From: Spirodela intermedia
Lineage: Eukaryota > Streptophyta > Magnoliopsida > Alismatales > Araceae
Reading direction: 5' to 3'
Length of the DNA stretch: 64,000 nucleotides
Assembly: GCA_902729315.2 (NCBI GenBank)
Contig: LR746267.1
Location: forward strand, 7,938,424 to 8,002,423
Shown: piece by piece, positions 20,401-34,480 of the stretch
Layout of the letters: the number at the start of each line of letters is the position of its first letter
How positions within the stretch are numbered: the first letter of the stretch is position 1
The notes under the pieces: generated by a model
What the model saw: the letters and a program-made list of their open reading frames with translations, nothing else
Database searches by the model: none
What the model was told of the DNA's origin: nothing
Made by a program: the position numbers and the translations under genes

Positions 20401-23400
20401 TTTGAAATCTTTGTCTTTAAAAATGACAACGTTTTCTCTTATATTTTTTAAAATTATTATATGATTACTTTTGAAGTTATTCTTGAATTTTTTAGTATTT
20501 CTCATGATGGCTCATTAATAACACATTATTAATTGCATGAACGTTAAATCTACTTAATGAATGATTTTTACATAATTTTTTATGTTTACATTTTAAATAT
20601 TATTTCATTATATTTTAATGTACTTTACTTGATATGTTTGCCCTTTAATCTGTCATAATTAACATTAAATCATAATTTAATAGTTTCAGTTCATTTTGTT
20701 ACACACAAGTAATTTTTTCTTTTTTGGTGATTTTTCATAATAGTTTTGTAATGAATTACTTTTTGGGAGTCCTTTAAGGAAGCTCATTAGGAGGTACATT
20801 GGGTCATTTTATCTTATTAAATTAAAATGCGTCACAGAGAGACAAGTATAAACATGGAGAAACAATAGCAAAAATAGATGGAGAAATGAAATCTTGATTC
20901 TCATTGAACATCAATTAATTTTTAGGTAAATTGGTTCCTAACCACTAGTAATTGGTTCCTAACCACTGGTAATTGATCCTAGATCTAATTCAAGGATAAA
21001 AAATTTATTTAGGGAGAAAAAAAGGAATCTTTTCTTCTAGTTCTTTGTCGATTGTTTGTTCCTTTTTGGATAAATATATAATTTATAGTTCATTTAAATA
21101 TATATTTTTATTCATTTAGGTGATAAGTAGATAAATCAAATAAACATTTGATTTCTAAGATTTTTATTTGTGATTCACTCTAATTTGTTTGTTCACCCAA
21201 CCTTGAAGTCAATGAATGAAAATCTTGATTTCATACATTGTATACTTGATTCTTTATGTTTTCAAGGTTATTTATAATAGTTATATTCTCATTTACAAAT
21301 TGATTCATGCATCAAACACCAATTGTTTCACCCTAAAATTAGAATTTTCTCATTCACCTCATCCCTAATGTTAAAGGGGGAGTTTTAATTTTTAGTCCAT
21401 TTAAGTTTTTTTCTAAATGATTTATTTTGTTGAGCAGATTTTAATCTCATTTTCAAAACCCATTCTTCTCATTTTGAGTCTAAGTTGTATAGCTTTTCTT
21501 TAAAAAATTGTTCAATTCTTTGTCTTATTTATCTCCCCTCCTTATTCTCTCTCTTCATCCTCTCTTGTCTTTCTTCTCCCATTTCTCTCTCATCTCACTT
21601 TACCTCCTCTCTATCTTCTCTCTCCCCTATTTTTTTTTGTAAACATGAAGGAATACGTTTGGTATTTTGAACCTTTTATCCCTCAAGTTATAATTTTCAC
21701 TCGACTACTCCAATACTATTATCTTCATCTCCATCAAGAAAAAATTATTTAGACTAGTCTCCTTTGATTCAAATCCTAAATTTTAAGCCATCTTCACATA
21801 GTCTACCTACACATTGGGTCAACATTGATATTATTGTTCTTAGCCTAGTTTGGACCCAATGTGTTAGAGCATTGTTGCCACCACTCATTAATTAGTAGAT
21901 AATCTTTAGATGCAATATCAAGGACAACATACCTACGAGCTAGAGGACTTGAGTTAAAATATGTTTTAATGTTAAAAGTACAAATAGTAATTCATCAACA
22001 TAAGGTAGACACAAGACAAGTCAAAGAATCTTTGAGCAAGACCTTGAAAGAAAAAATATTTATTAATTAGTCATGAATCTCCATAAAAAATATCATTGAT
22101 AACAATCATAAAAAAAAAAGTATGAAAATTAAAAGTAGTTGAAGGTCACCTAAATAATGGCAGAGTAACGATAAGTTTTTCAAATTAATATATTATTTTC
22201 AAATGTTTAAATGATAGATATGAAGTGAAGCATAAAAATATATTTTTATCAAGGAATAAATATATTCAAGCAATCAGGCATCTCAAAGAAAGATTCAAAG
22301 TTTCATCCTACTCAGTCATCTATGGTAGTCTATGAATCAAACAACTAAGTTGAAAGTTGTCTCTAACTATTAGACCCAAAGATAACTTGTATGGTAATTG
22401 GAGAGAAGGTAAGGCTAAGGCATGAGGTACTAAGAGTTAAAATTAACCTAAAAGGTTTTTGGTGTATATTGACTCAAACATACGGTACTAAGAGTTAAGA
22501 CTTACTCATAAGGGGTGAGATCTCTAAAGATATCGAACAGTTGTGTCAAGAGAGCTGAGCATGTAAAGTCAATTATATGTCTTGAGAAACATACTTAAAA
22601 TATAAAAAAAGGATCATTCGTTACTAGACATAACCCAAGGAAGGGTGAACCAATATAAAATTTGTGTCTATCATCATTACAAATGAGAGAGAGATAAGAA
22701 TGACTACATGACAAAGAAAAGAAATAGTTCAATTTATATATAAACTTAATAGACTATGTTAAAACGTGTGTCGACACACATTTACATATACTTAGAAAAT
22801 CAGAAGAAAACTAAAAATTATAAAAAATCAATTCACAACCCCTTTTAGTACTAAAAAAAATTCATATTCTTTAAAAGAATTAATGTTTTAAAAAAATATA
22901 CTCAAAAATGTGAAATAAAATAGTTATTGAAAAAATCTCAAATGACTTTAAGTTACTACCATATTGTGGGACTTGCATAATGGATTGAATCATATAGACA
23001 TCCCTTCAACATATATAGTTATTGAAAAAATCTCAAATGACTCACCAAAGCACAAAAGTAAGAACCTTTTAGAAATGATTTTTTATTTGATTTTAATAAT
23101 GCATAATCACCTAGATAAACTCAGACCAGATTATTAGTTTTTTTAATCTCATTTGAGATTTTCTTAGAAGATATTGAGACTGAGGTAGAATATAATAATA
23201 ATAATTCACATAAAACAAAACAAAAGATTACCTATTGATTCAAGTGTTGTATTGATGAGATAGGGATAGAGGAGGAAAAAAATAAAATATTTTACATATT
23301 AATTTTAAGATTTAGTCCAAAAAGGAGAATAACAACCATGTTCTCATCTTATTAGATCGAGGAGCGAAGCCAATTGATTGTAAATAGATTTAAAACCAAA

Positions 23401-25842
23401 AGAGATTCAAAGGATAATGTGAGGAAATATAAACTTTATCATGCCACAAAGGGATTTACTTAAAAAGGAAGTTATAAATTATAAAGAAAATTTTTCTCTA
23501 ATTTCACCTAAGGATTTTTTTAGAGTGATAATGTCACTAGTAGTATCTTTAGATCATGATTTATATCATATAGATATATATCATATTTATAAAAAATATT
23601 TTAAAAATTTGAGATAAAAGATCTTAGTGAAGTTTATTTTGTAGTTGACATATATATATGGTGACATTATTCTCAAAATATCTTTCCGTTATAAAAAAAG
23701 ATATATATCGAGAAAGTTATTGAAAGATTTGGCACATAAAATTGTAAAATAAGTGACACCTTTATTGTCAAAAAACAATAGTATCAATTAGTACCATAAA
23801 TATGATTATGAGGTTAAAGCAATGTAGAATATTATTTATATATTAAAAATAAGAAGTTTTATGCATGTATTTAGATATTGTGTACATTATTAGAGTATTA
23901 GACAAATCTTGAAATAAGTGGTTGATCACAATTAACCAAAAGGGTCATGTGATGTTTACAAAGAACAAAAAATTACATACTCAGATCTATAAAATCAAAG
24001 CCATTGAAGATCATTTTCTAATTTTGATATTACAAGATATAATGACAACAAAAAATCCACAAGAGTCTATATATACTTACTAACTAGAAGAGATTTTATG
24101 AAATGATGTTGATGAAACACTCATAACTTTTACTATTATAATAAAGTTTATGGCATGTTATAACTTGTCAAATTACAAGATATGGCTAAGAAATTTTGTC
24201 ACTAAATAATTAATTTTGGATGAAACTGAAAAATCATTTAAGTAAATTGTATAATCATAAATTAGTTGTATCCTAATTCAACAAGAATATGAATTGATGA
24301 AGTCTAAGCATATAGATATCGAGTGAGTGTATATAGAACACATTAAGACAAATTTTATAGTTATAGGCCCACTTACTAATGGGTTGTCATTCAATGTCTT
24401 TTGTGAGCATCTTACTCATATATGTGTAATTTTCTTATAAATATTTGTGATTTAAGTTGAAGTTTTGGTGCAGGACAAACTAATAAATGGTACATTAAGT
24501 CAGTCTAGACCAACTCACAAAGAGACTAGAAAAATTCACACAAATTTTAGAGTCTAGTGGTTACTAATTTTGACTTAATGAGTCTCGCAAATGATTGAAA
24601 AATAGGATCTCTTATTTAATGATTAAAGATGTCTAAGATTTAATTAATCATATCAAATCTAGATCATGGCTTTAGGATCACTAATTAACATTTTTTTGGC
24701 TAGCTTATGAGACACACAAGTGTAATTACAAGAAAAGAATTAAAGGTCAGATCATACCACAATATATGAAAAATCAACACCTTGCTATAGAGATATGTAA
24801 TCCCATGATTGTTGACTTGTAGACCTTAAAGATAGATCTTTAATGATTTCAAAAAGTGATGAGAAATGAAATGAAAGAGTGAGAAAGGTGGATGGATGGA
24901 ATGAAAATGACAATTGACTATCATTGCCTCTCCAAAGATGGGTCGTTGACCCTTACGACTTCCCTTTAAGATAAGCGTAGAGAGAATTGAAGAAAATTCT
25001 TCACTCGAGAAGGTTTCACCTAATGTTGCCCCACATAAGAGTTTATCTCCCTATTTATAGGAGAAATACGAGGATTAAACATAAAAGTTAGGGTTGTACC
25101 TTATTCTTGTTGACCGGCAAAAAGGTGTTGACTCCTCCAAAGATTACCTTGAAGAGTTGTCTAACCCACCATTAGAAGCATCACTTTTTGTGATTCAATG
25201 GAGTTGGCTGGCTGGTAATTATAAACTTCCCTCCCATGGCTTCTTTTGGATGAAAGTTGGGGTAGATATTGGAAGTTGGTAAAAGCTTCTTCTAAATGGG
25301 CCCATTTCTTAACTTGGGCTTGGGCTGAATTTTGGTCTAGCTCTCCCCTATGACAAACTTCACCTTGAGCATGTATACTTGAGACCTTGCCTCTTGGTCA
25401 AAGTATTGATTTTGGTTGACTTTGACACCATCAAATATACATTTTGTTGCTCTTATAGTTGTAGACACATCATATGATAATTACTATTTGAATAAAGTTT
25501 ATAGTTGTTTCTATAGTTATTTCATTAATATCTATATGGAATAAAGTTTGACTAGTTAGAAATGTAGATGTTTGAATTGTGTTATATTTAATTTCTATGT
25601 TACACACTATATTTTATCTATATCAACATTATATTGATATACGTCATTATTGATGGATTTAGTTACACAAAGTAAAAAAAATAATCCTACATTGATATTA
25701 TCAATAGATAAGATTATTAGAGATTACTTTGGTAATGATAGCAAATTTATTGAGCCCATTAGTTAATACGTATAATTATAAATAAAGTATTTATGTGTTA
25801 CCTAAATATAATACTGTCGGATTTGATCTCAATGTAAGCATG

Positions 25843-25882
<40 letters not shown>

Positions 25883-27140
25883 AATTCTATATTATAAATT
25901 ATAAGTTAATTTCATGTAAAAATATAGGTTAAATGTAATTATGTATAGAAAATGACACCAAGTTAATAACCATCTTTTGTCATAGTCTTTGATCACAGTT
26001 TATGAAGACTCACCTTTGGAATATCTCATCACTCTAAAAGAGAAAGTCAAAGTACAAATGATTAATATCATTTTGATCATTGTAAACAAAATGATCAAAA
26101 TTAAAATATTTATTCAAAATAAGAATTCAAATTAATTTTTGGTAATTTTAGATATCCACAGGGATGATGTCAATATTAGTATTAATTGATTTTCGTTCTA
26201 ACTAATTTATTAAAAATAAAAATAAAAATAAATAAAAGGATAATAATAAAATAATATTCTCCAAACCTTAAATCTTCAAAATTGATTGAGCTCTAAATGT
26301 TTGAATTGTGATGTGTTCCCACATTCATAATTGATTACTCAAGACCTACAAAATATTCTAGAGAAATGGCAGAGAAAATCACAAACGATGGAAAATAAAC
26401 CTAAAATAAGAAAAAATATGGGAGGAGAGAGAAAATGAACCCTACCGGTGGTGAAACAGAATTTTTATAAAGAAAACCGAGTAATTGTTCAAAATAAATC
26501 AACATCAATGATCTTTACGAAGTAAAATTTTATCAAAGAAACTATAATCATGAAAATAACTATTGAAAATAAAGCTAAAACCTAAATCATATGCTGGCTA
26601 AGTGACTATATACGTGGAAAAATGAGAAAATGATTTTGATTCTAATCCCTATAAAACTCAAATAATGAAACTAAGTTTCTTCAAACGATGTTCCACCAGT
26701 CAAATTTTATTAAAATCTATAAAATATCAAGAATAATAACTAAAAAATGAAATAAATCCACTAACTCATCCTTGTCTGTCACCCAGGAACATATTATTGT
26801 TGAGGTCAAAAAGTAGAACGGAAACACAATTAAAAAGTGATAAGACTTTAATCTTATATTCTACATGTCACCCAGACGAGGAAATAAGATAAAACGAAAA
26901 GGAAATCAAATCAAATCAAAAAAATCTAACTCGAAAACACCATCCGCCGCTCCACTCGTCTGTCACTCGAAAATAAAGTAAATAAAAAGAGAAATCGAAA
27001 TATTAATTGCCTTACATCGCTCCGCTCGTCTCCACATGTGACCCGGAGATAACTTGGCCCCAAATACTTCCAAATTCTTCCAAGATTCCAGGGGACAAAC
27101 CGACGAGAAGCCTCCGAGCAAATGTATGCTAGATTCTTCC
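17401..27140. other. AT-rich gene-poor region
   Basis: No convincing coding exon was found on either strand. Open frames are short, AT-driven and unlike known proteins. Local items are a duplicated 22-bp unit at about 20929-20975, a 27-bp direct repeat at 22921-22947 and 23016-23042, and retroelement-like LTR texture around 22400-22700 and 24900-25420 (a TATA-like CTATTTATAG near 25051). It is probably old transposon sequence. Confidence 0.6.
25848..25879. repeat. (TA)n microsatellite
   Basis: An uninterrupted run of about 16 TA dinucleotides in AT-rich spacer. Confidence 0.95.
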
Positions 27141-27149
27141 CTCACAATA

Positions 27150-28390
27150 CAATGTCTGATATGAGACTAACCATGTGAATACCCCCTCTCCCTCATTTTT
27201 CTTTCCACATAATACAACAATCTCCCACTTGAAAATAAGAGCTATCTCCTCACGCCGCACCACGAATCCCTTCGTATGCGTCTGCCCCCGACGATCCCTC
27301 GCGTACTCTACGTCGCGCCCACCGAACATCCTGACTGCTGCCCCATCATTCTCCCACGCCACGAGAGACATCAACGAGCTCCCACTAGTTGGGAACAATT
27401 CCAATCTGTGCTGTCCGCGTCGCCTGCAAATCGCACGAGGTTCCACGCCGAAGCTATCTACACAGTTTCACGTACCTGTACTGTTCCAAGCGTCCGTTGT
27501 GCCCATTCAGTGGCAGTGCTGCGCACGTGTGCCTAGACCTCCTACACGAGTACCGTGCCAGCGCAGGCCCTGCATCTGCCCATCTCGCTGCGCGGTGCAG
27601 CGCCAAGGTTGTGATCGCGAAATCACACGCTCCCACGTGTGAACCTTCACTGCTCACGCGTTCACCGCCCGACCGACGCCATGCCGTGGCGCGCCTGCTG
27701 CGCATTTTGACAAACATCTTCAGCGCACCAAGAACTTCCGCGACCCCATCCCCTGGTCGATCCGCGACTGTCGTCGCCCAGCCACTCCGCAAGCATCCTC
27801 GCCTGGCTATCCAGCGAACGTCCCCACTCAGGGCACCTGTGACCGTCGTCACACGGGCAACTCCGCGACCTTAGTCGCCCGGCGCTTTTCTTCGCCGTTC
27901 CAGCACGCGGCGTCAGCGTGCAGCAAGGCTCCCCACGACCGTCGTCGCCTTGGCCGGTCCACGACCGTCGTCGTCCAGCCATTCCGCGAGCATCCTCGCC
28001 TGGCTGTCTAGCGAGCGGGCCAAGTTTTTGATTTTTTGGATAGCTCCGGCGTGGAAACCTCGTAAAAATTGCAAGCGACGTGGACTGCACGTATTGGAAG
28101 AGTTCCCAATTAGAGGGAGCTCGTTGATGTCTCTCGTGGAGTGGGAGCATGATGCGGCAGCAGTCAGGAGACGTGCACAAAGATGTTCGTGGGCACGTGG
28201 AACTAACTGAGCGACGCGAAAGCACGCGAGGAGAGTACTCGCGGGATCGTCGCGGGCAGACGCATACAAAGGGATTCCTGATGCGGCGTGGGGAGAGAGT
28301 TTGTCTTTCCAAGTGGGAGATTGTTGTATTCTGTGGAAAGAAAAATGGAGAGGGGGTATCCACATAGTTAGTCCCATATCGGACATTCGC
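27150..28390. mobile_element. Pair of inverted copia-like 3' ends
   Basis: About 27152-27473 and 28045-28385 are inverted copies of each other. Each contains the copia-type polypurine tract and LTR start (AAGTGGGAGATTGTTGTATT near 28311 on plus; its complement near 27206). Between them is GC-rich sequence with a roughly 40-bp direct repeat (CATCCTCGCCTGGCT at about 27795 and 27990). TTGACAAACATCTTCAGCGCA at 27707-27727 also occurs at about 8558-8578. No polyprotein is readable. Confidence 0.5.
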
Positions 28391-29479
28391 TCCCCCTCGG
28401 AGGATTCTCCGAGGGTTTGACCGTGGAATCGCCGGTTCGATCATATCAGCATGGGCATGGCCAACAGGGTGAGGCTACTTACAAAACTAAGAAGGGGGGG
28501 ATAAAAATTGAAGGACATAGGCTCTTGATTATGTTGGCAGTTCGTATTATCTCATTGACTTGGAAATATAAGATAAAACTACGATAACTTTCTTACTCAG
28601 TTTGTTTTCCTATTTTCTCTGGACCTTGGCAGTGTTTCCTAATTTTAAATTATTTTCATCTGTGATGTGTTGTAAAAACCAATACCCAGTAGATATGCTG
28701 CTTCATATAAATAGTTTGGTGAACAAACGTTGGTTATGTTATCGACAACGGCTTATATTTTGTTAGATTTTGATTAATTCATCTGCATCCACCTACTAAT
28801 ATCTATATGGCCATCTAATCTCACGAGCTCAATTAATAGGAATAAAAAACTTTTTTTTTTTGGGTGCCTATTATTTGAAGGATCAAAACAGAATAAATTT
28901 TAAAAACTAAACAGAATAGTCTCACGGAAAATCCAGTCCGGTTCTAAGTTCTTATCTGATTTTAATTTTTTTTATTCAGATTAATGTTGACAATGGACGG
29001 CAGGGACAATTCCGCTTCTAATTTCTTATGTACGTACATGAGACTCTCTCCCGTCAAGGCTGCATCAGGTCAAGGCTGTGGGATTCTCTCTCCTATTGAT
29101 GGCCCTTGTACTGAAAAACGCGGCACTCAATCAAATCTGTGGTGTCCTAGGATGTACTCCCGATAAGTATTAAATGGAGATAAACGGTCGTCTACTCCAC
29201 CCACCGCCAGCTTCTTCTCCTTCCTCCCTTCTATTGAACCCAGAGAAGCCTCATCCTCGAGGCCCTGCTAACACATCATGAAGAAGACGCGTAGTAGGTT
29301 ATTGTGATAACATCGAAGGATCTGTCCCTCGGAAATCATTACGCAAAAGAATGGGTGTTCTAGTTTGACCTCCGGCCCATTTTATTTCCTTATCCGGGTT
29401 GGGCCTGGATTCTTTCTACCCATTGGTTTTCACCAAATCCTTGACTTTTTCCTGGATGGTAAAATAATGGAATGTGTCC
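28391..29479. other. Spacer without recognised gene
   Basis: AT-rich, then a short stretch with a 60-codon frame at 28984-29166 that I do not recognise. It ends at the left boundary of the duplicated LRR-extensin block (about 29480). Confidence 0.5.
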
Positions 29480-29984
29480 GTGCGTGGGATGATGACAACG
29501 TACGATACCCCCGAGGGCACTGACAAGGTTACCAACGTTGATTTCGTCTCCCCATTCGTGCCACCCCGCTTGCGCACTGCTGGTGACGTGGTTGCTCATC
29601 TTCTTCGTCCTCTTTCAACGCGAGCTGTCCCCCACCTTGCCCACCGTCGGCACACCTCCCCTCCGCCAGAAGCCGACGGAGGCGGCGCTGTCAAGAGCCC
29701 TCTGTTACACGGCGGAGGTGTTAACCCGCTGCTGCCTGTCTTCTTCCTGCGGTGGCGGAGGCGGTGGTAGAGGTGGCGACGCTGGTTTAGTTGGTGGATC
29801 AACGGTAGGGTCCGCTGGGGTTTGATCGACGACCTACAGGAGGATTTACTCGTGATCGTCGCGCTAGTGATCACAGGGAGGGAGGGAACTGGTCAACTTA
29901 CGGCTGCCGACGGTGAGCTAGTCCGCACCCTTGGGACCCTCTGAAAGCGACGGCTGAACAACCCCGATGGCGGAGTGGGACGTT

Positions 29985-29991
29985 AAATACC
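29985..29991 (+). promoter_or_regulatory. TATA-like box of LRR-extensin copy 2
   Basis: TTAAATA, 39 bp before the chosen ATG and conserved with copy 1 (12205-12211 on minus). An in-frame ATG at 29967 lies upstream of it, but copy 1 has no in-frame equivalent, which argues for the start at 30030. Confidence 0.35.
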
Positions 29992-30029
29992 GGCGGGGAG
30001 CACTTGGAGCAATAATCAGATCCCCGGAG

Positions 30030-31361
30030 ATGGCGGCCGGCGGCGGAGCTTCTTACTACATGCCGGTGCTGTGCTTTGTCTCCGCCGCGGTGCTCCTGCA
30101 GCTGGGGGCGCCGGCGGCGGCGGCCGCCAGCAGGTCGAACCTCGAGATTGTCATCGGCGGCCCGCCCTACTACGAGCCCTCTCCCCCGCCGGAGTACGAG
30201 CCCTGTCCCCCGCCGCCGCCGCCGAGGGGCCTGCAGCCGTCGGACTTCGAGAACCTGCGGCAGTACAAGGCTTACCTGGTGATCCAGCGATTCAAGAAGA
30301 CGATCACCTGCGACCCACTGGGGGTGACCAATACCTGGAATGGCCCGAAGATCTGCAAGTACAGGGGTTTCACCTGCGACACGCCGCCCAATACCGATGA
30401 CCGGACGATCGCCGGCGTGGACTTCAACGGGTTCACCCTGGCGGCACCAACCATCTGTGGCTTCGCCGACGGACTCCCCGACCTCGCCTTCTTCCACTCC
30501 AACACCAACAACTTCTCCGGTACCGTGCCAGACCTCTCCAGGCTCCCCTTCCTCTTCGAATTCGACATCAGCAACAACAGGCTGGGAGGCCCCTTCCCCG
30601 ACACTGTCATCGGCCTCAAGCAGGTCGTCTTCCTCGATCTCCGCTACAACGGCTTCTTCGGGAGGCTGCCTCCCTCGGTCTTCTCCCTCGACCTTGACTA
30701 CCTCTTCCTGAACAACAACCCCTTCAACACGCCGATACCCAAGAACGTCGGCCGCACAAGCGCCGCCTTCCTCACCCTCGCCAACAACGGCTTCACTGGC
30801 TCCATCCCCAGCAGCATCGGCAACGCCGCTCACACCTTGGAGGAGGTGCTCTTCCTCAACAATCGCCTCTCCGGTTGCCTGCCCTACGAGATCGGCCTCC
30901 TCCGGCGAGCCACAGTCTTCGACGCCGGCAGGAACAGCATCACCGGCCCCATCCCGCTCTCCTTTGGCTGCCTGAAGAAGGTGGAGCAGCTCAATCTCGC
31001 CAACAATCGTCTCTTCGGGCCGGTGCCGGACTCCGTCTGCCAGCTTCCCCGCCTGCTCAACCTCTCCCTCTCCGACAACTACTTCACCGAGGTTGGCCCC
31101 TCCTGCTGGAAGCTCATCCACCGGGGGATCCTCAACGTGAAGGACAACTGCATCCCCGGCCTCCCCAAGCAGAAGTCACCGGAGAAGTGCGCCGCCTTCT
31201 TCGCCAAGCCCAAGCGTTACTGCCCCAACATCCACATCGTCCCCTGCGAGACCCACCAATACGGCGGCTACTACCCTCCTACGCTGCCCCCTCCGGCACC
31301 GGAGCCCACCGCGCCGCCGCCGTCAAAGACCTACTCCGTCCTCCACCGGCGGCTCCTCTGA
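30030..31361 (+). CDS. LRR-extensin-like protein, At4g06744-like (copy 2)
   Basis: Single-exon, 443-residue secreted protein, closely similar to copy 1 (10310-12163) in signal peptide (VLCFVSAAVLLQLGAP), LRR domain and C-terminus (APEPTAPPPSKTYSV, ending HRRLL). Its proline-rich segment is short: about 25 residues with YEPSPPPEYEPCPP instead of the roughly 185-residue repeat array of copy 1. The LRR part begins near residue 67 and includes GVDFNGFTLAAPTICGF, DISNNRLGGPFP and NNRLSGCLPYEIGLL. Cysteines at CKYRGFTCD and CPNIHIVPC are conserved. I start at 30030 because the signal peptide begins there. It is convergent with PYM, with a 2.6-kb gap before the PYM stop. The frame is intact with no odd residues, so this is probably the functional ancestral copy. 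Confidence 0.9.
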   Translation: MAAGGGASYYMPVLCFVSAAVLLQLGAPAAAAASRSNLEIVIGGPPYYEPSPPPEYEPCPPPPPPRGLQPSDFENLRQYKAYLVIQRFKKTITCDPLGVTNTWNGPKICKYRGFTCDTPPNTDDRTIAGVDFNGFTLAAPTICGFADGLPDLAFFHSNTNNFSGTVPDLSRLPFLFEFDISNNRLGGPFPDTVIGLKQVVFLDLRYNGFFGRLPPSVFSLDLDYLFLNNNPFNTPIPKNVGRTSAAFLTLANNGFTGSIPSSIGNAAHTLEEVLFLNNRLSGCLPYEIGLLRRATVFDAGRNSITGPIPLSFGCLKKVEQLNLANNRLFGPVPDSVCQLPRLLNLSLSDNYFTEVGPSCWKLIHRGILNVKDNCIPGLPKQKSPEKCAAFFAKPKRYCPNIHIVPCETHQYGGYYPPTLPPPAPEPTAPPPSKTYSVLHRRLL

Positions 31362-31755
31362 GGGCCCTCCGTTCGTCCCCGCGGAACGCTCTCGCCCCCC
31401 TCGTCGCCGCCTTGACCGCGGATTTCAAGGGCGTAAATAACCCCCCATAAAACTCGACGCTTTGTTTCCACCTGTCCCCCTCGCTGTGAGAAGGAAAAAA
31501 CCGTCGCAGTTTCTCAACTCTCCATTGCTGGTCTTCTTTACTTACCCTCTCGACTACAAGTTTCCCCATAAACTCGCGCCGCGTGCGCGACTGCAGAAGC
31601 TCACGTCGGTGCGTGTCGCACGTACAAACACGCGGCGGTGAGGTTCGGCTGCCGTGCGTCCTTCCGCATGGCCGACGGCGCGAGATCGAGTAGGCGCCGC
31701 GTGGGCGTGAGGACGCCGACCACGACCTTCTCTTTGATTAGGTCTTATCCGTCGT

Positions 31756-34449
31756 TCATTGGATATCAGTAGATCGAGTGGGCGCTCGCTCGGACCCAAC
31801 CATCCGCACAAAGAAAGAAGTCGTTTTCCTACACACGGGTGGATCAACAGAACTATCATGACCTCATATGCACTCAAACAATGCTCCCATATGCAGAACA
31901 AGGCCTCCAAGCTGTCATGAGAGGGAAAGAAAGGCACCTCTTCAGTAGAAGTCAAGGGTACCAACGAATGGATCATGACGGCACGATGCCTCTCGGAATT
32001 ATTGTCTTCTGCTCATAAACTATTTCATATTTCAGAAGGTAAGTCGAAGGTCTTTCTCATCATGTATGAAAACTTGGTTTCCTCCTATAATACTTACTGA
32101 CCCGGGCACAGTTCAGACGCCTGGAAGACCGACAACAGTTCTTAACATGGATAGAAACCTTCCAAAAAGGTTCCTCACATGCTGGAGGATCATCCAACGA
32201 AGAGGGCATCAATCAATGACCCGGAGACTGAGGAACGCCGAGGCCCACAACCCACAAGCTTGCGGCTGCTTCTGGAGGAAAGCTTTCAGGACCATCCACT
32301 TGCAAGCCCGGCTTTAAGCGTCTACTGTCGCCAACCCTTGGTCAGGATTCCAGAAAGAATCCAAGATGCTTCATAATTTTAGAAGAAGCAATCTGATGAT
32401 CATGATATTAATCTGGAGGGGAGAAACTCTAACTCTGACAAGAAAAATGCATTGACTTCTTTCATCCAACTTTATATTCCATGAATGGAAAACTTATAGC
32501 AACAGCAGGTGCATCTAGCCCAAGCATTTGCCGGGAATTTGAATATAAAACCAATATATTAACTAGTTGTTTCACATCGACCTGACCGAAACAGAGAAAA
32601 CTGCATCAAGCTTTTCAGGAGTATTAAGTCATCTGTCAAACTCAGAAAGATAGAGTACCTTTAGAGAGAGTGTGTGATGATGATGATGAAGAATGAGTGC
32701 ACAGTAGAAAATGCCTTTGCAAATGCCTAAGATTAGAAAATCTATGGATCCCTGTGAGTGAGGGAGACGAAATTCTGATGCCTTTTACAAGCTGATGGAT
32801 ATTAAACTTAGGTTCCAAGGAGACGAAATTTTAAATACGCGTTAAAAAGGAAAAATTAGAGAGACAAAGGGACGTAATATGATCCGTTTAACTAAAAAGA
32901 TCAGAGTATCACTCGGGGAGGATCAAAATATATTCACAATAAATAAAGATGGTTCGTTTGTCTACTTCTCAGTGTATGAACACGCCATACAATCGTCTGG
33001 ACATAATCCACAAATGCAAATGAGCATGAAATGCCTCCATTAGTTATCCAAGATGATCATCCAATGAGAAAAGGAATAGATACTATTCTTCATTGGATAT
33101 CATCAAATGGCATGAAATGCGCTCGCTCGAATCCAACCATCCACATAAAGAAAAAACTCGCTTCCGACACCCGGGTGGGTCCAAAGTGCACGTGATTTCC
33201 GATTCGAATCAAAGAATGTTCATGCTCCCGATAGGTAGAACAATGACTTCAAGGTGTCAAGAAAGCGAAAGAAAAGCAGCTCCCCAGTAGAAGTTAAGGG
33301 TACAAATAGAGGAGGGATCATGACTGCACGATTCTTCTCGGAATTTTTGTCTTCTGCTCATAAAGTATTTACTCTTCAGAAGGTAAGTCAAAAGTCTTTT
33401 TCATGAAGTAAGAAAACTTAGTTTCTTCCTATAATACTTACCGACTCGGGCACAGTTAAGACACCTGGAAGACAGAACGGTTCTTGCATGGATAGAAACC
33501 TTACAGAAAAGTTCCCTGTGACCCATCCCCACACGTGCTGACATCCCCTAACGAGGAGGGCATCAATCAATGACCCCAAGACTGAGGAACGCCGAGGCCC
33601 ACAACCCACGAGCTTGCGGCTGCTTCTGGAGGAAAGCTTTCAGGTCTATCCACTTGCAGTTAGTCCCTTTTAGTAAGAAAAGAAGGGGGGGGAGGGGGGG
33701 GAGAGCCGGTTTTAAGCATCGAGAACTAGAGAGAGAGAGAGAATCCGATCATCATGGCGATGCGCACGAGGAGACGTTGCTGAAGTCTGCGGAAAATCCA
33801 GAGGTCAGAAAACCAACACCCGTTTTGAAACAATTAAAGCCATCAAAACCGGCAATCCGGCGGGGGAGATTTTTTTTACAGAAGAACAGTAAAACAGGAA
33901 TGGGACTCTCCAGTTTCTCATGGTGGGGCAGCTTGAGATAAAACGAGCAGGTGATTACGAAACCAGTGCGGCCTTTTTTTCCTCGACAAGCTTCAATTCT
34001 TCTCGCCAACCCTCTACCTTCGCCAATTTCTCCCGCTGCTCCGGCTTCAAGTTTTCTGGGTCACCCTTGTACTGTTCCGCGAGTCGAATCTGGAATTTCA
34101 ACTCCGGTGGTCAGGATTCCAGAAAGAATCCAAGATGCTTCATAATTTTAGAAGAAGCAATCTGATGATCATGATATTAATCTGGAGGGGAGAAACTCTA
34201 ATTCTGACAAGAAAAATGCATTGACTTCTTTCATCCAACTTTATATTCCATGAATGGAAAACTTATAGCAACAGCAGGTTCATCTAAACCAAGCATTTGC
34301 CGGGAATTTGAATATAAAACCAATATATTAACTTGTTGTTGGGCTGAGTATGGGAGTTTGACATCGACCTGACCGAAACAGGGAAAACTGCATCAAGCTT
34401 TTCAGGATTATTGAGTCCTCGATCAAACTCAGAAAGATAGAGTACTTTT

Positions 34450-34480
<31 letters not shown>

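Noticed and set aside
17401-27140. Searched for tRNA, rRNA, CRISPR-like arrays and hidden exons
   Set aside because: No cloverleaf-type sequence, no regular spacer array and no conserved protein motif were recognised by eye.
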